A stretch of 64,000 nucleotides of DNA from Montifringilla adamsi (GCA_017590115.1 JAGGNK010007559.1:756076-820075), one strand, 5' to 3'; counted from the stretch's first letter, positions 47,251 to 57,459 are shown. The notes: generated by a model not told the origin, from the sequence alone. Numbers and translations: made by a program.

Positions 47251-48394
47251 CATCGCTCAGGTGGTTTTTCAGCGCTGTCTGGGCTTCCCTGCAGTGAGAG
47301 GAGCGAGGTGCCTGCTCTGGGATGGATGCCAACCCAGTGCTCCCAGTGCTCCCAGTGCTGCCCGGCTCTGGGACCGGCCCTGCTGGCCCCAGGGCAGCTC
47401 TGGGGTGTCACAGAGCTCTGCTCCCCGCAGCACCCACAGTGACAAACGGTGCCTCCCTCCGTGGGTTACAAACCTTGTCATTTCTCCCCCTGCCCAGCAA
47501 ACGAGAGGGAATTTGCGGCCAGGGTGGGGGCTCTCAGAAGTCAGCATGGTTCTGGTGTTTGCTGTAGGGCTGTAGAGATCACTTCCCCTCCCCCAGTGAG
47601 GATAATAATGGGGAGTGGGTTCCTAAATCCCTTAAGCTTCTTTGATAGCTTCAATATTTATCTGTAATCCTTCTGGTGCTTCTGAACAGACACAGCTCTG
47701 TGTCCCTGTTGCTCTGAAGCTTCTTCCCACCTTGCAGTGTTCCCTTTTCGTGGGAGAAGAGGCAGGGCAGGATGAGAAGGAAACATCAAAAGCCGGTGAC
47801 ACTGCTGTGCCCTAGTTTTTTCCATGATTATTTATTATTTTGCAGTCTCTTGCTCCCTTTCTCCCACACCCTCTGTTGTGTTCTGTTACTGTGCTGTGCC
47901 GGGGTGACCCAGGCTGCACACCGGCTGCCCCCAGAGCTCTGTCCCCAGCTGAGGGGGAGAGAAAATAGAGCAAAAGGCTGGTGGGGCAGGACAAGGGCAG
48001 GGAGAAATCCCTCAGCAATCACCACCACGGGCAAGCAGGCTGGACTTGGGGAAATCGGTTTGTTACCAATCAAATCAGAGTAGGACAATGAGAAATAAAA
48101 GCTAAATATTTAAACAGCTTCCCCTCGCCCTTCTCTTCTCCCCAGGATCATCTTCACTCCTGGAGCCTCTCCCTCCTCCCCTGCGGTGACACAGAGGGGT
48201 GAGGAGCAGGGCTGTGGTCAGCTCATGCCATGATGGCTCTGCTGCTCCTTCCTCCTCGTGCTTTGCAGCCTGAGCTCCCCCATGGGGCACAAATGGGGGA
48301 GCTCAGGCCCCCTGAGTGTCCCCCTGGCACGCCCCTCCTGCATTAACCTGGTCACACAAACCCCAAACACATCTGTGGAGACTGGGAATGCTTC

Positions 48395-48490
48395 CATATG
48401 GATGGATGGATGCTGGATGATGGATGCATGCATGGATGGATTGATGGATAGATGATGGATGGATGGATGGATTGATGGATGGATGGATCT
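48395..48490 (+). repeat. (GGAT)n microsatellite
   Basis: Imperfect GGAT/GATG tetranucleotide array of about 95 bases. Confidence 0.95.
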
Positions 48491-50219
48491 GTGACAGGAC
48501 AAGCCTGGAAGGATTTCAAGGTGCAGATAGGGCACCTGGATCCCAGCCAGAGCTGGACAGGTGGGAGTGCAAGCACGGGGACAGGGACAGGGATCAGGGA
48601 GCTGACCTGGATCTGCTCCAGGGATGTTTGGAGGAGCAGAGCTGCCCAGATCTCGGGTCCTTGGTGCTGGGTGGGGGATCTGATGTGCCAAAGCCAATTC
48701 ATGTTGGAGAGTTTGGGGTTAAAACACAGAAGGTTTTAAAGCCAGGATGGAGAAAACCACTCCAAGGCAACAGGGATTCCCTGTGCTTGCTGCTGTGAGG
48801 GCTGACCCCGAGCTCAAGGGCGGCTTTGAGTGGGGAAAGGGCTCTCAGCATGCTGAGAGTCTCTGCAGAGGCTGCATTAGGGCTGGGAGCATCGATTTCT
48901 GTACAAGGTCGAGCTCCAGCAGCTGCAGAGAGACTGAGGGTGACTGGAAAGGCCCAGGAGCTGCTTCCAGGCTCTGAGAGAAGCTGGAGACGCCTTGGCT
49001 GCTGTGCAGCTGGCATTCCCTGGGCTGGAGATGAAGGGGATGGCAGGGGCCCAGCCAGCTCTGCCCCCCTGGGATGGCAGTGGGAGCCTCAGCAGGGCTC
49101 TTCATGGTCTGGCAAAACTCTCGGCTCCTGAACACCTGGCAGGAGCAGTTTGGTTCATGGTTTTTCACATGGAATTGCAACTCCATCCCTGCTCCTGGGG
49201 GCTGGAACTGTCCAGCTGTGCAGTGATGACATTGTCAGGGGTGCTCTGGGAGGAACTGCTGTGGCTTCTTGGGGCTTTTCTGCTTGGGAAATACAAAATA
49301 AATGAGTTGTGGATCCAGGAGATGCTGACTGTGCTGCAGTGTTTCCAGGGACAGGAACTCCTGGCAGGGGCTGGGGAAGTGGAGCATGCCTCTTGTCCGT
49401 GCCACAGCCTCCCTGTTCCATCAGCAGGGGAATGGGAAGTCCTCAGCCTGCTGAAATCCACATTTTAGATTTATACAACGTGTAAAACCTTCACTTCCAT
49501 GTGGGGCAGATCCTCCCGGGGGTGAGTGACAGGAGTTTGCGTGGATGTTTATCCCAGTGCTGTTATCTGTAGCCAGGCTGCTCACCCTCTGCCTCACAAA
49601 CCCACAGGATTTCAGCAAACACCTGAGCCATGAAACCCATCAGGATTTGGGAAATCAGTGGTGTTCAGGGTGTCACTCTGCATCAGGAGTCTGGGACTGA
49701 AATATCCTAGGCATGAGGAAAAGATTTCAACTGATGTGTTCCATGGGAATGGTCTGTTCATGCTGATTCCACAGGTAATTGCATTTTCCATATGGAGAAA
49801 GAGACTTTTGGGTTCTTTTGTCAAAACCGACCTTACTGGTTAACCCTCCACAGGGGATCCAGGCTGGATTTCCCCATTCTGGGACTCTTTTGGAGGGACC
49901 CCAATCTCTTGGTGGTTGCCTCTCATCACAGATCATCAAACCAAGCCAGTTCTGGTTCTGATTCCAAAGCAACCTCTGCATCTTTGGGCTGGCATTTCCA
50001 AAAGCAGCTCCATGAAACAGCTCCCAGATTCCCAAGTGAAGACAGGATGAGAAATCCCTGTAAACTCTGAATTATTTCTTATCAGCCAAAGAGAAATGTC
50101 AGGTCCTGCAGCAAAAGAAGCCAGGGCTTTTGGGCTGAAGGCTTTTGCCCGGCCCGGGAGGGGCCAGCGGAGCTCCCGGCTCCTGCTCCCGGCGCTTTGG
50201 GGCTGCTCTGTCAGAGCTG

Positions 50220-50760
50220 ACACCCATCTACAACAGCGACATGGTGTTTAAGGAAACATTGCTGCACTTATAATGAGAAAACCAGAGAATATCTGCCGAG
50301 GTGACATCGATCACGTGCTGTTAGACACCCACAGCCCGATCACCTCGCAAATTGGCCGTCCTGCGAGGAGACAAAGGCAGATAACGATAAGGGATGAACG
50401 GCTCGGAGATGGATGGCGGGCTGGAGAACTCTATTAACAGCTCCTCCAAACCCTCCGATCTATCGCATCCCGACGTATCGAGTGCAGCCTCGCTCGGGCT
50501 TTGTGAGGAAAACAGCTCCATTAAGCAGCCGATTGCTGGCGGTGTGCGGAGGGGTCATTTGAGTCTCCCCTGCGCCTCCGGGAACACAGAAATCTTTACA
50601 TCTGCGGTGAACTGAAATCGCCTTTGGGGTCAAACGCGGCGCCTTCTTCACGGTCTAAATGACTTCCAACTTGTGTACTACCTGGAATTCGAGGATGTCA
50701 AATGCACTCATTAACTAAACTCTACAGCCTCTGATTCATCCGGAAACTCGCCCTGTTATA
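50220..50760. promoter_or_regulatory. Strong candidate enhancer (long conserved-looking non-coding block)
   Basis: About 540 bases of balanced-composition, non-repetitive, non-coding DNA that keeps scattered CpGs outside any CpG island. It is dense in factor-like sites: ATCGAT at 50307-50312, CACGTG at 50312-50317, ACAAAGG at 50371-50377, paired GATAA at 50380-50391, CATTAAC and TCATTTGAG. This texture is typical of deeply conserved developmental enhancers. Conservation was not tested. Confidence 0.45.
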
Positions 50761-51094
50761 GCTCAGGGGAGGCAAAGCCAGCAGATAAAACTCCCAAATT
50801 TTCTGCCTCCAAAAGCTGCATCACCTTTCTTCTCCCTCTCTTTTCTTCCTTGGTGAAAAATTTCCCGTGATGCCCAAATGTTTCTTCCACTGAAAGCGGA
50901 AGGAGAGATTTTTGACCTAGTATTTATTCTGGCCTTTTCAGCGTGAGACGGGAACATGAATCCCTGTCACATTCCTGACTAAGATGCCACTCTACATCCT
51001 TTCTATGCCTCCTGTATTTTTGAGGCAGTTGGAGTGTGCTCAGAAGAGCACATCCCATCACCTCAGGGGCTGGGACACTGCAGAACACCTGGCG

Positions 51095-51412
51095 TGGGAA
51101 GAGGCTCGGGGGGCACCTCCTCACTCCCTAAAACTCCCTGGCAGGAGAGGGCAGCTGAGGGGGTCAGGCTCTGCTCCCAGGGAACAACAGGACAAGGGGA
51201 AATGACCTCAGGCTGTGCCAGGGGAGGGTCAGGTTGGATACTGGGGAAAATATCTTATTCCAAAAGGATTGTCCAGCCCTGGCACAGCTTCCCAGGATTC
51301 TCCATCCGTGGAGGGATTTAAAGGCACCTGGGGACGTGGTCAGTGCTGGGGAATGGCTGGACTTGATGGTCTCTCAGGGCTTTTCCAACCCAGGAGATTC
51401 TGTGGTTCCTGT
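51095..51412 (+). mobile_element. CR1 LINE 3' region
   Basis: Matches the CR1 3' half in order: GGGCACCTCCTCACTCCC, AACAGGACAAGGGGAAATG, CAGGTTGGATACTGGGGAAA, CCTGGCACAGCTTCCCAGG, TTTAAAGGCACCTGGGGAC, GGACTTGATGGTCTCTCAGG and TTCCAACCCAGGAGATTCTG. It is 5' truncated and has no open reverse-transcriptase frame. Confidence 0.9.
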
Positions 51413-51503
51413 GTGGGCAGGGAAAGCCTCAGTTTTCCATCCCTGCCCTGGTGGCTGTGCTCGGAGAGCCGGAGATGCAGCAGGAGCTGCTGCCCTGCTC
51501 TGG

Positions 51504-51612
51504 GGCACCTGTGGGGAGGCAGGTACAGCACAGCCCCCCCGGCAGGTTTGGGGTTCTGGGGGCACCTGTGGGGAGGCAGGTACGGCACAGCCCCCCCGGC
51601 AGGTTCTGGGAA
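51504..51612 (+). repeat. 57-bp tandem duplication
   Basis: Two copies starting GGCACCTGTGGGGAGGCAGG at 51504 and 51561, the second slightly shorter. Confidence 0.9.
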
Positions 51613-51929
51613 GCACCGGTGCCCGTGTGAGGACACGATTCCTCCCCTGCAGTGCCGGGAGCCGCCGGGAAGAGCCGGAGCAGCTCTGTCTCGCAGGAGA
51701 GGTCACCGGCAGGCTTCCCGAGACGGGAGTCGATGCGTGAATCATGTTTTGATGGTATCGGCTTTGGCACGGAACGGCGCCCGCCCCCTTCCCACCTGCC
51801 TCCCCAGCCCCGGCCCCGCTCACATCTGCTGGGAAGCAGGGGAGGGAGGCTGCGCTGCACATGCATAAATAATACCGCTGAAATCAGACTCGCTTAAAAA
51901 TAGATATCCTTCCTAATCAATATTTTACC

Positions 51930-52260
51930 TACTGTCTTTAGGCTGCAAAGCTGCCCTGACTGAAATGTTAAAACAAACCTCGTTGTTTGCCCCTAAATGC
52001 CCCAAACAGCCCCGGCCGTGGAGGGGCTGCCCTGGGGTGTCACCCTGATTTTTTGGAGATTTTCTAAACCTTCTGATGTTTACATTCTTGTAACAAACTT
52101 TCTCATACACTTTCTGTAAATAACCTATTATTTTGCATTCTTTTATGAAAGAAAAGAAATTTAATAAACTATTAGTTTGTCCAGTGTCATTAGAGAGGTG
52201 ACACTTTCACCCTCCAGTCCACTGTCACTTTTTAAAATCTATAAATGTTAAAGTAAAAAA
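51930..52260 (+). mobile_element. Unassigned retroelement-like repeat (possible LTR)
   Basis: The block around AGAGAGGTGACACTTTCACC and CTCCAGTCCACTGTCAC, preceded by an AATAAA, resembles an interspersed repeat I have seen in songbird genomes. I cannot name it with certainty or set its ends. No coding sequence is present. Confidence 0.35.
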
Positions 52261-52330
52261 AAAAACAAACCTACCCTTTTTACCTTAAAACAAACAAACA
52301 AACAAAAACAAAAAACCAACCAACCAAATC
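52252..52330 (+). repeat. A-rich / (AAAC)n tract
   Basis: A run of A followed by AAAC and AACC repeats. Confidence 0.9.
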
Positions 52331-52984
52331 CACATCATGTTATTTCATGTCCTATAATGACACTGAGGAAGCAACGTGGCCACCTGCACACAAACACCTG
52401 CCCTTAGAGCCCCAGGGAAGGTGGCCTGGTGGCCTTTTGGCTCTGAGAACAGAGCTTTGCATCCATCTGACTCACTTGGTGACCTGTGAGTTTGAGTAAT
52501 GAAATCGAGAGATAAGATCTCTCATGATATTTATGAGCAACATTCTTCTTTCTGTATCTGTATTTCTTCCTGCCCAAAAGTGGAATTAGAATTAGGTGGC
52601 TGAATAAGGCAAAACAAAGGACATTGACAGAGCCTGAGATAGGAGGATTTTTCATTAAAAAGAGTGACAGGTGGGAGAATGTGTCCAAACGTGTTTCTGG
52701 AAGATAATCCTGCGTGTTGGGTTTAGGGCATCGCTCACTGTGCCTTACCTGACATGATGCTTCCACTCCTGGATTCCCCGGGAGCAAGGGGGTGATTTAA
52801 TCTGTTATTGTGTCCAGAGCCTGGGGCTGGAGGGTCGGCTGTGCATGGGAAGGGCGCTCCCGAGGGCAGCACTGGCACCACCTCTGCCCTGGCACGGAGC
52901 TTTGGCAGCAGGGAATGCTGGCCAGCAGTGCCGGGAAGTGAAAGGAGAGGCAGAATCCCATGGGAGCGGATAAAAACGAGAGCA

Positions 52985-53430
52985 GGCTCCCGGTACTGAA
53001 GTGATTTCAGCTTTTATTATAAAAAATAAAAGCCTAAAGCAAGGGGGCTCGGAGGCTGAGCAGGAGCGATGCCCTCGAGGATGCTGCAGCTGTGCTGGGG
53101 CTTCTTCAGCAGCGATGTCCCGATGATGTCCCCGATGTCCCAGGTGGAGCAGCACACCTTCCCTGCCTCAGAATCCCCCTTTTTATCCTGTTTTCTGTCC
53201 CTTTGGATTCGTTTCCGTTTGGACCCTTCATCTGCATGAAGGTTTTAGGCGCTTGATTGGCCATTACAGCTCTGTGCGGGCTGGCTCGTTTCGCTGGGGG
53301 ATGGTGCACTTTGCTTAGGTGTAATTTGTTGTAATTACCCTTTTAACCCCTTTTACAATATAACAACCAAACACGTACATGCTTAACAATTATCAACTAC
53401 TTTACAGCATTCTAACCCGTTTTTAGCAGG
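52985..53430 (-). mobile_element. Candidate solo LTR, minus strand
   Basis: Read on the minus strand, this block has the order of an LTR: an A/T-rich U3-like part, a TATA-like GGATAAAA (53188-53181) and, about 165 bases later, an AATAAA (53018-53013) close to the downstream edge. No gag, pol or env sequence adjoins it, so if it is an LTR it is solo. Ends and target-site duplication are not resolved. Confidence 0.45.
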
Positions 53431-53693
53431 AGCTGCGCAGTGCAGAGGGCGCGCTGAGATCCTGGGGAGAGCCGGGCAGGGCAGAGCTGCTGCTGCCACC
53501 CCCAGCCAAGGCGCCACTCTGAGCTGAGCCCTCTGTCCCTGTCCCTGCGCCCATCCCGAGCCCTGCAGCCCGGCCAGCTGAGCCCAGCCCACCTCAGGGG
53601 TCCCGCAGAGGAGCAGGGCGGTGGCCCCGAGGGGACAGGCAGTGTGAAAAATGCGTGTTTTATGATTGTCTTTTTTCAAATATTAAAACGAAT

Positions 53694-53728
53694 ATTATAT
53701 GTGTTATGTTAGACATAACACATATAAT
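53694..53728. repeat. Perfect 16-bp inverted repeat with 3-nt loop
   Basis: ATTATATGTGTTATGT, then TAG, then its exact reverse complement. It sits inside the plus-strand LTR, where the partner LTR has only one arm (a diverged copy), so the second arm looks like a local inverted duplication. Confidence 0.95.
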
Positions 53729-53930
53729 TTAATTATCTTAATAATATTATTAATAGTTAATAATTAAAACAACAACAAACAATTAATAATGTATAAAGAA
53801 GAATTATTAATAAATTCATTAATAAATTTTATTATTAAATTTAAAAATTATTATTAGAAATATATAATAAACAATATATAATACATAATAAATAAATTCA
53901 TAATGAATTTATTTATTACTGTATTAATGT
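53729..53930 (+). repeat. AT-rich low-complexity expansion
   Basis: About 200 bases composed almost only of A and T, with AATAATATTATTAATA-like units. Absent from the corresponding position of the partner LTR at 54627-55239. Confidence 0.9.
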
Positions 53931-54487
53931 TCTTAAGTAGTGTGTTAAGTACAGTTTTAGGTTACAATGTTAAAATAGAGACTATGCTATGTAAGATACT
54001 TTTTTAAAAGAGAGGAATAAGGTACTCCCACCGAGATAGCAGCCACAGCACACCTAAATCTTCCAGAGAAAAAGAATTTATTGCTCCATTACCAGAAGAA
54101 ACTAACTTCTTCCTGCCTTGCTCAGCCCTGAAGATTCAGAGGAAGAAGCTGACACTGACCAGAGTCCTGTGTTTGAATGGAATTTATGCATCATGGATGA
54201 GGTGTATGAATATGCAACAGGCTGTTCCTTTTAAGGGTTAATCCTCTGTTAACGTGGGTCCTTTTTCAGGCTTATTTTGCCCACAAAGAGGTACCCAGAC
54301 TGTCCCTAACTCTTTGTTTTTATTGTCTTGTGTTGTCCTAATCCCAATTGTCCAAATTTTTATTACTCTAATTACATTCCTATTTTTATAACCATTTTAT
54401 TACTATGAAACTATTAAAATTCTAAAAACAAGTGATTGGCAGGACGAGGGGAGGGCACGGGGACACACGGCTCTGCTGGCCCCACGG

Positions 54488-54523
54488 GCAGGGCTGTGCC
54501 AGCTGTGCCAGCTGTGCCAGCTG
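54488..54523 (+). repeat. 9-bp tandem repeat, 4 copies
   Basis: GCTGTGCCA repeated about four times in the 180-base unique spacer between the two facing LTRs. Confidence 0.9.
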
Positions 54524-54626
54524 TGCGTGAAACGGGGATTTCTGCAGCACGCTCAGGCAGGGTGGGTGCCAGGCTGGGCACACGCTGCCCACGGGGATTA
54601 GTGGGATCCATCTGTGCAGCCCCAGG

Positions 54627-55239
54627 GTGAAAAACACCAATCACTTGTGTTAAAATTTTAAAAGTTTAATAGTAATAAAATAGTTATAAAACATTAGGGC
54701 GATAAGAATTTGGACAATCAAAGTTAGGACCATAAAGAACAATAAAAGTAAAAAATTACAGACCTGTGGGTGTTCTGCTCTGCCCCAGAGCACACTTTGC
54801 TAACAAAGGATTAACCTTAAAAGCAGTAGCCCGTTGCATATTCATATATCATTCAAATATGCCTTTCAAATTAGGGATTTCTCTGTTTATTGCCAACTTC
54901 CCCCCTCATCTTGTAAATCAATCTTTTTGGCCCCATGAAATCTGGAAGGAGTCTGGGTTTTCCCGATAAGGAGGCAATAATTCTTCTCTTGGGATCTTGG
55001 TGTCTGTTTGCTGTTATCTTTATGAGAATAATTTCTGGATTATCTTACCCATTCCTTGAGCTGGTTACAAAAAGTGTCTTACATCACATAGTTTCTATTT
55101 CAATATTATGCTATAGCCTACAAACTATATTTACCACAGTACTTAAAAGGATTAATACAGGACAACTTTCCAACATAACACATATAGTATTCATTTTAAT
55201 ATTTGCAAAGAGCCAATCTTATAATACACATTTTTCACA
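54627..55239 (-). mobile_element. Solo endogenous-retrovirus LTR, minus strand (same family)
   Basis: On the minus strand it starts TGTGAAAAATG at 55239 and ends GTTTTTCAC at 54627. It aligns by eye along its whole length with the plus-strand LTR at 53643-54438. CCCAGG occurs immediately outside both ends (54621-54626 and 55240-55245), a 6-bp target-site duplication as expected for class II-like retroviral integration, if one terminal base has been lost. No internal viral genes remain. Confidence 0.8.
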
Positions 55240-55245
55240 CCCAGG

Positions 55246-55372
55246 GACTGGGATTTGTTCAGGTGCACTGTTGGGGTTGTTTCTCCTGATCCCTGCATGG
55301 CAGGAGGTTGGAAATAAAGATCTTTAAGGTCCCTTCTCATCCAAAGCGTGCCAGAATTCTGTAATTCTCTGG
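55246..55372 (+). mobile_element. CR1 LINE 3'-end fragment
   Basis: Contains CCCTGCATGGCAGGAGGTTGG and AAGATCTTTAAGGTCCC, ending near ATTCTGTAATTCTC, the usual CR1 3' order. It directly follows the minus-strand LTR. Confidence 0.82.
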
Positions 55373-56204
55373 TTTTGTGTGGCTGCTGTTGAGGAATTCA
55401 TGAAAGGCTAGCAGAAACACAGCCATAAGCATTTTCTGCAGTTGGTTCTGATAACAAAATCATGCAGCTATCATCAGCCATCAGCACAAAGCACCAAGGA
55501 ATCGGTGCCTCAGGAAGGGAAGGAGGAAAAGCAAACCTTGGCCACCCCAAGAAACATCCCTTGCCAATGTTCCGACCTCTTGTAAAGAAAGGTCTTTGCA
55601 TTGGAAATATTCCCTGAGTGTAAACACACGGCAAGTGTTTATGAAAATTAATGGTTCTGTAGATCAAATTACGCGTGTATTCTTTCATTTCTACTTTGAA
55701 ATGATTTTCACACGTTCGGGTATTGCAAATGTGAATGTGGAGGGGCTCGATTGCTGCCAGGAGCAAACACTGAGGAGCTTTCTCAGCAGCAATATTTGAT
55801 TTCCATTAACCTTCAGTTGAACAGCAAGGGGGATCTATGCCTGAAATTGTTCACCTGCCTTTCCTGCTGTGTGGAAGGACACACATCAGACACAGCTGCT
55901 GGGGGCTGTGCCCAGCTCCACCACTCCCCTGGGCTTTTTTGCGCCAGGATAAACGAGCACACAACGCAAAGTGAGGTCCAAGCACAGGCCTGGCGGGCTG
56001 GCAGCTGTGCCTGGGTGTGTGCGGGACGCCGCGAGGCCGGCACCGCTCCGAGCCAGCAGCTCCGCACCAGGGGTCGATTTCACCTGAATTTGAGGTGAAT
56101 CCCAAATACCATCAGCTCTGCAGGCGCAGGGGGGGCTGCTCCAGGGGACAGGGACAGCGGTGCCACAGGACAGGGACACCAGGAGGAATTTCCCCATAGA
56201 AAGG

Positions 56205-56385
56205 GGGTCAGGCCTAGGCAGGGGCTGCCCGGGGAGGGTTGGAGCCTCCATCCCTGGAGTGTCCAAGGAATTCCTGGATGTGGCACTCAGAGCTCTGGGC
56301 TGCGGACAAGGTTGGGATGAGGCACAGCTCCTTGGGCTGGGAGGGCTTTTCCAACCTGTGGGATTTTGGGATTCTGGGATTCCAG
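56205..56385 (+). mobile_element. CR1 LINE fragment next to the RPTOR promoter
   Basis: Shows GGGGCTGCCCGGGGAGG, GTGTCCAAGGAATTCCTGG, ATGTGGCACTCAGAGCTCTG, then GGCTTTTCCAACCTGTGGG and ATTCTGGGATTC, in CR1 order. It ends about 15 bases before CpG-rich DNA begins. Confidence 0.85.
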
Positions 56386-56484
56386 CGCCGTCCCCATGGC
56401 AACGCGCCGTCACCGCGGTGGAGCGCGCGGCGCGGCCTGTCCCGCGCGGCGGCCCGTACCGCGGGGCATTGTGGGCCGGGCAAG

Positions 56485-56511
56485 ATGGCCGCCCCCGTGC
56501 CGCGGTGCTGA
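56485..56511 (+). other. Upstream ORF 1 (8 codons) in putative RPTOR leader
   Basis: ATG in a TISU-like context (AAGATGGCCGCC) followed by seven codons and TGA (MAAPVPRC). Relevant only if the transcript begins upstream of 56485. Confidence 0.45.
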
Positions 56512-56565
56512 GCCCAGCCGCGCTCGCCGGCGCCCCGGGACGCGCGTCCCGTCCGCCGCCGTCCG

Positions 56566-56919
56566 NNNNNNNNNNNNNNNNNNNNNNNNNNNNNNNNNNN
56601 NNNNNNNNNNNNNNNNNNNNNNNNNNNNNNNNNNNNNNNNNNNNNNNNNNNNNNNNNNNNNNNNNNNNNNNNNNNNNNNNNNNNNNNNNNNNNNNNNNNN
56701 NNNNNNNNNNNNNNNNNNNNNNNNNNNNNNNNNNNNNNNNNNNNNNNNNNNNNNNNNNNNNNNNNNNNNNNNNNNNNNNNNNNNNNNNNNNNNNNNNNNN
56801 NNNNNNNNNNNNNNNNNNNNNNNNNNNNNNNNNNNNNNNNNNNNNNNNNNNNNNNNNNNNNNNNNNNNNNNNNNNNNNNNNNNNNNNNNNNNNNNNNNNN
56901 NNNNNNNNNNNNNNNNNNN
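56566..56919. other. Assembly gap (354 N) in RPTOR leader
   Basis: The base sequence GCCGCCGTCCG occurs immediately before and immediately after the Ns. The two contig ends may therefore overlap, and the gap length may be nominal. Confidence 0.95.
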
Positions 56920-56988
56920 GCCGCCGTCCGCCCCCGGAGCGCTGCTCGCCGAGCCGCCCTCGGCCCGCCGCTGTGCGAGGGAGCCGCG

Positions 56989-57039
56989 ATGGGCCGGGCG
57001 CCGTGCCCGCCGCAGGGAGCGCGGGACCCGCGGGGGTAG
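56989..57039 (+). other. Upstream ORF 2 (16 codons) in putative RPTOR leader
   Basis: ATG at 56989 in a good context (GCGATGG), open for 16 codons to TAG at 57037-57039, about 260 bases before the Raptor ATG. Confidence 0.45.
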
Positions 57040-57297
57040 AGGAGCGAGGGAGGCCCCGGGCCCGGTCCCCGCCGGTCCCTCGGTGCTCCCCGGGCCGCGC
57101 CGCCGAGCCCGGCCGGGGCCGCTGCCTGCGCCAGGTGAAGGCGCTGCGTGCCCCGGGTCCGTCCTTACCCGCTTACCGGGGAGCGCCGCCCCCGCTGCCC
57201 TTGCCCCGTCCTGCCCCTCCGGCCGGAGGGACCCCCGGCCCCGCTGGGTGCCGGGCTGGACATCGCTGCCCACCTGGTGCCCCGCGCTTCCCCGCCC

Positions 57298-57459
57298 ATG
57301 GAGTCTGAGATGCTGCAGTCGCCTCTCCTGGGGCTCGGGGAGGAGGATGAGTCCGACCTGACGGACTGGAACTTGCCCCTGGCCTTCATGAAGAAAAGGC
57401 ACTGCGAGAAGATCGAGGGCTCCAAGTCTTTGGCTCAGAGCTGGAGGATGAAGGACCGG
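57298..57459 (+). CDS. RPTOR: RPTOR, first coding exon (Raptor residues 1-54)
   Basis: Raptor is the scaffold of mTORC1; it recruits substrates with TOS motifs and docks on Rag GTPases at the lysosome. The exon starts MESEMLQSPLLGLGEEDE and ends AQSWRMKDR at a GTAATG donor, phase 0; this is nearly identical to human Raptor residues 1-54. The start is certain from that identity. The following exon, expected to open with the MKTVSVAL segment of the caspase-like RNC domain, is not found before 64000, in line with the very long first intron known in mammals. The gene is 3' partial in this window. Confidence 0.96.

Larger units (their letters stand above)
53643..54438 (+). mobile_element. Solo endogenous-retrovirus LTR, plus strand (TguLTR5-like)
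   Basis: Starts TGTGAAAAATGCGTG and continues with blocks also found, inverted, in the element at 54627-55239, ending AAACAAGTGATTGG. It resembles the passerine LTR family I know as TguLTR5 (from memory). The expected last bases (TTTTTCA type) are missing. AGGCAG at 53637-53642 and GGCAG at 54438-54442 could be remnants of a target-site duplication. An internal AT-rich expansion (53729-53930) and a foldback (53694-53728) make it longer than its partner. There is no coding region. Confidence 0.75.
42860..56390. other. NPTX1-RPTOR intergenic region
   Basis: About 13.5 kb with no supported gene. It contains candidate enhancers (43566-43670, 44740-44840, 46490-46670, 47090-47250, 50220-50760), a gap set in poly-T, simple repeats, CR1 fragments and an LTR cluster at 51.9-55.2 kb. 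The two genes are divergent: NPTX1 on minus, RPTOR on plus. Confidence 0.75.
56390..57297 (+). promoter_or_regulatory. RPTOR: RPTOR CpG-island promoter and 5' leader
   Basis: Very CpG-rich sequence interrupted by a gap. It contains a ZNF143-like CCCACAATGC on the minus strand (56466-56475) and a YY1/TISU-like CAAGATGGCCGCC starting at 56481. The transcription start is not determinable, but these motifs normally sit at or just after starts of housekeeping genes. At least two short upstream ORFs precede the Raptor ATG. Confidence 0.65.

Noticed and set aside
54440..54626. Remnant viral coding region between the two facing LTRs
   Set aside because: The spacer is about 190 bases of GC-rich DNA with a 9-bp repeat and no retroviral protein signature; LTR orientations are also opposite.
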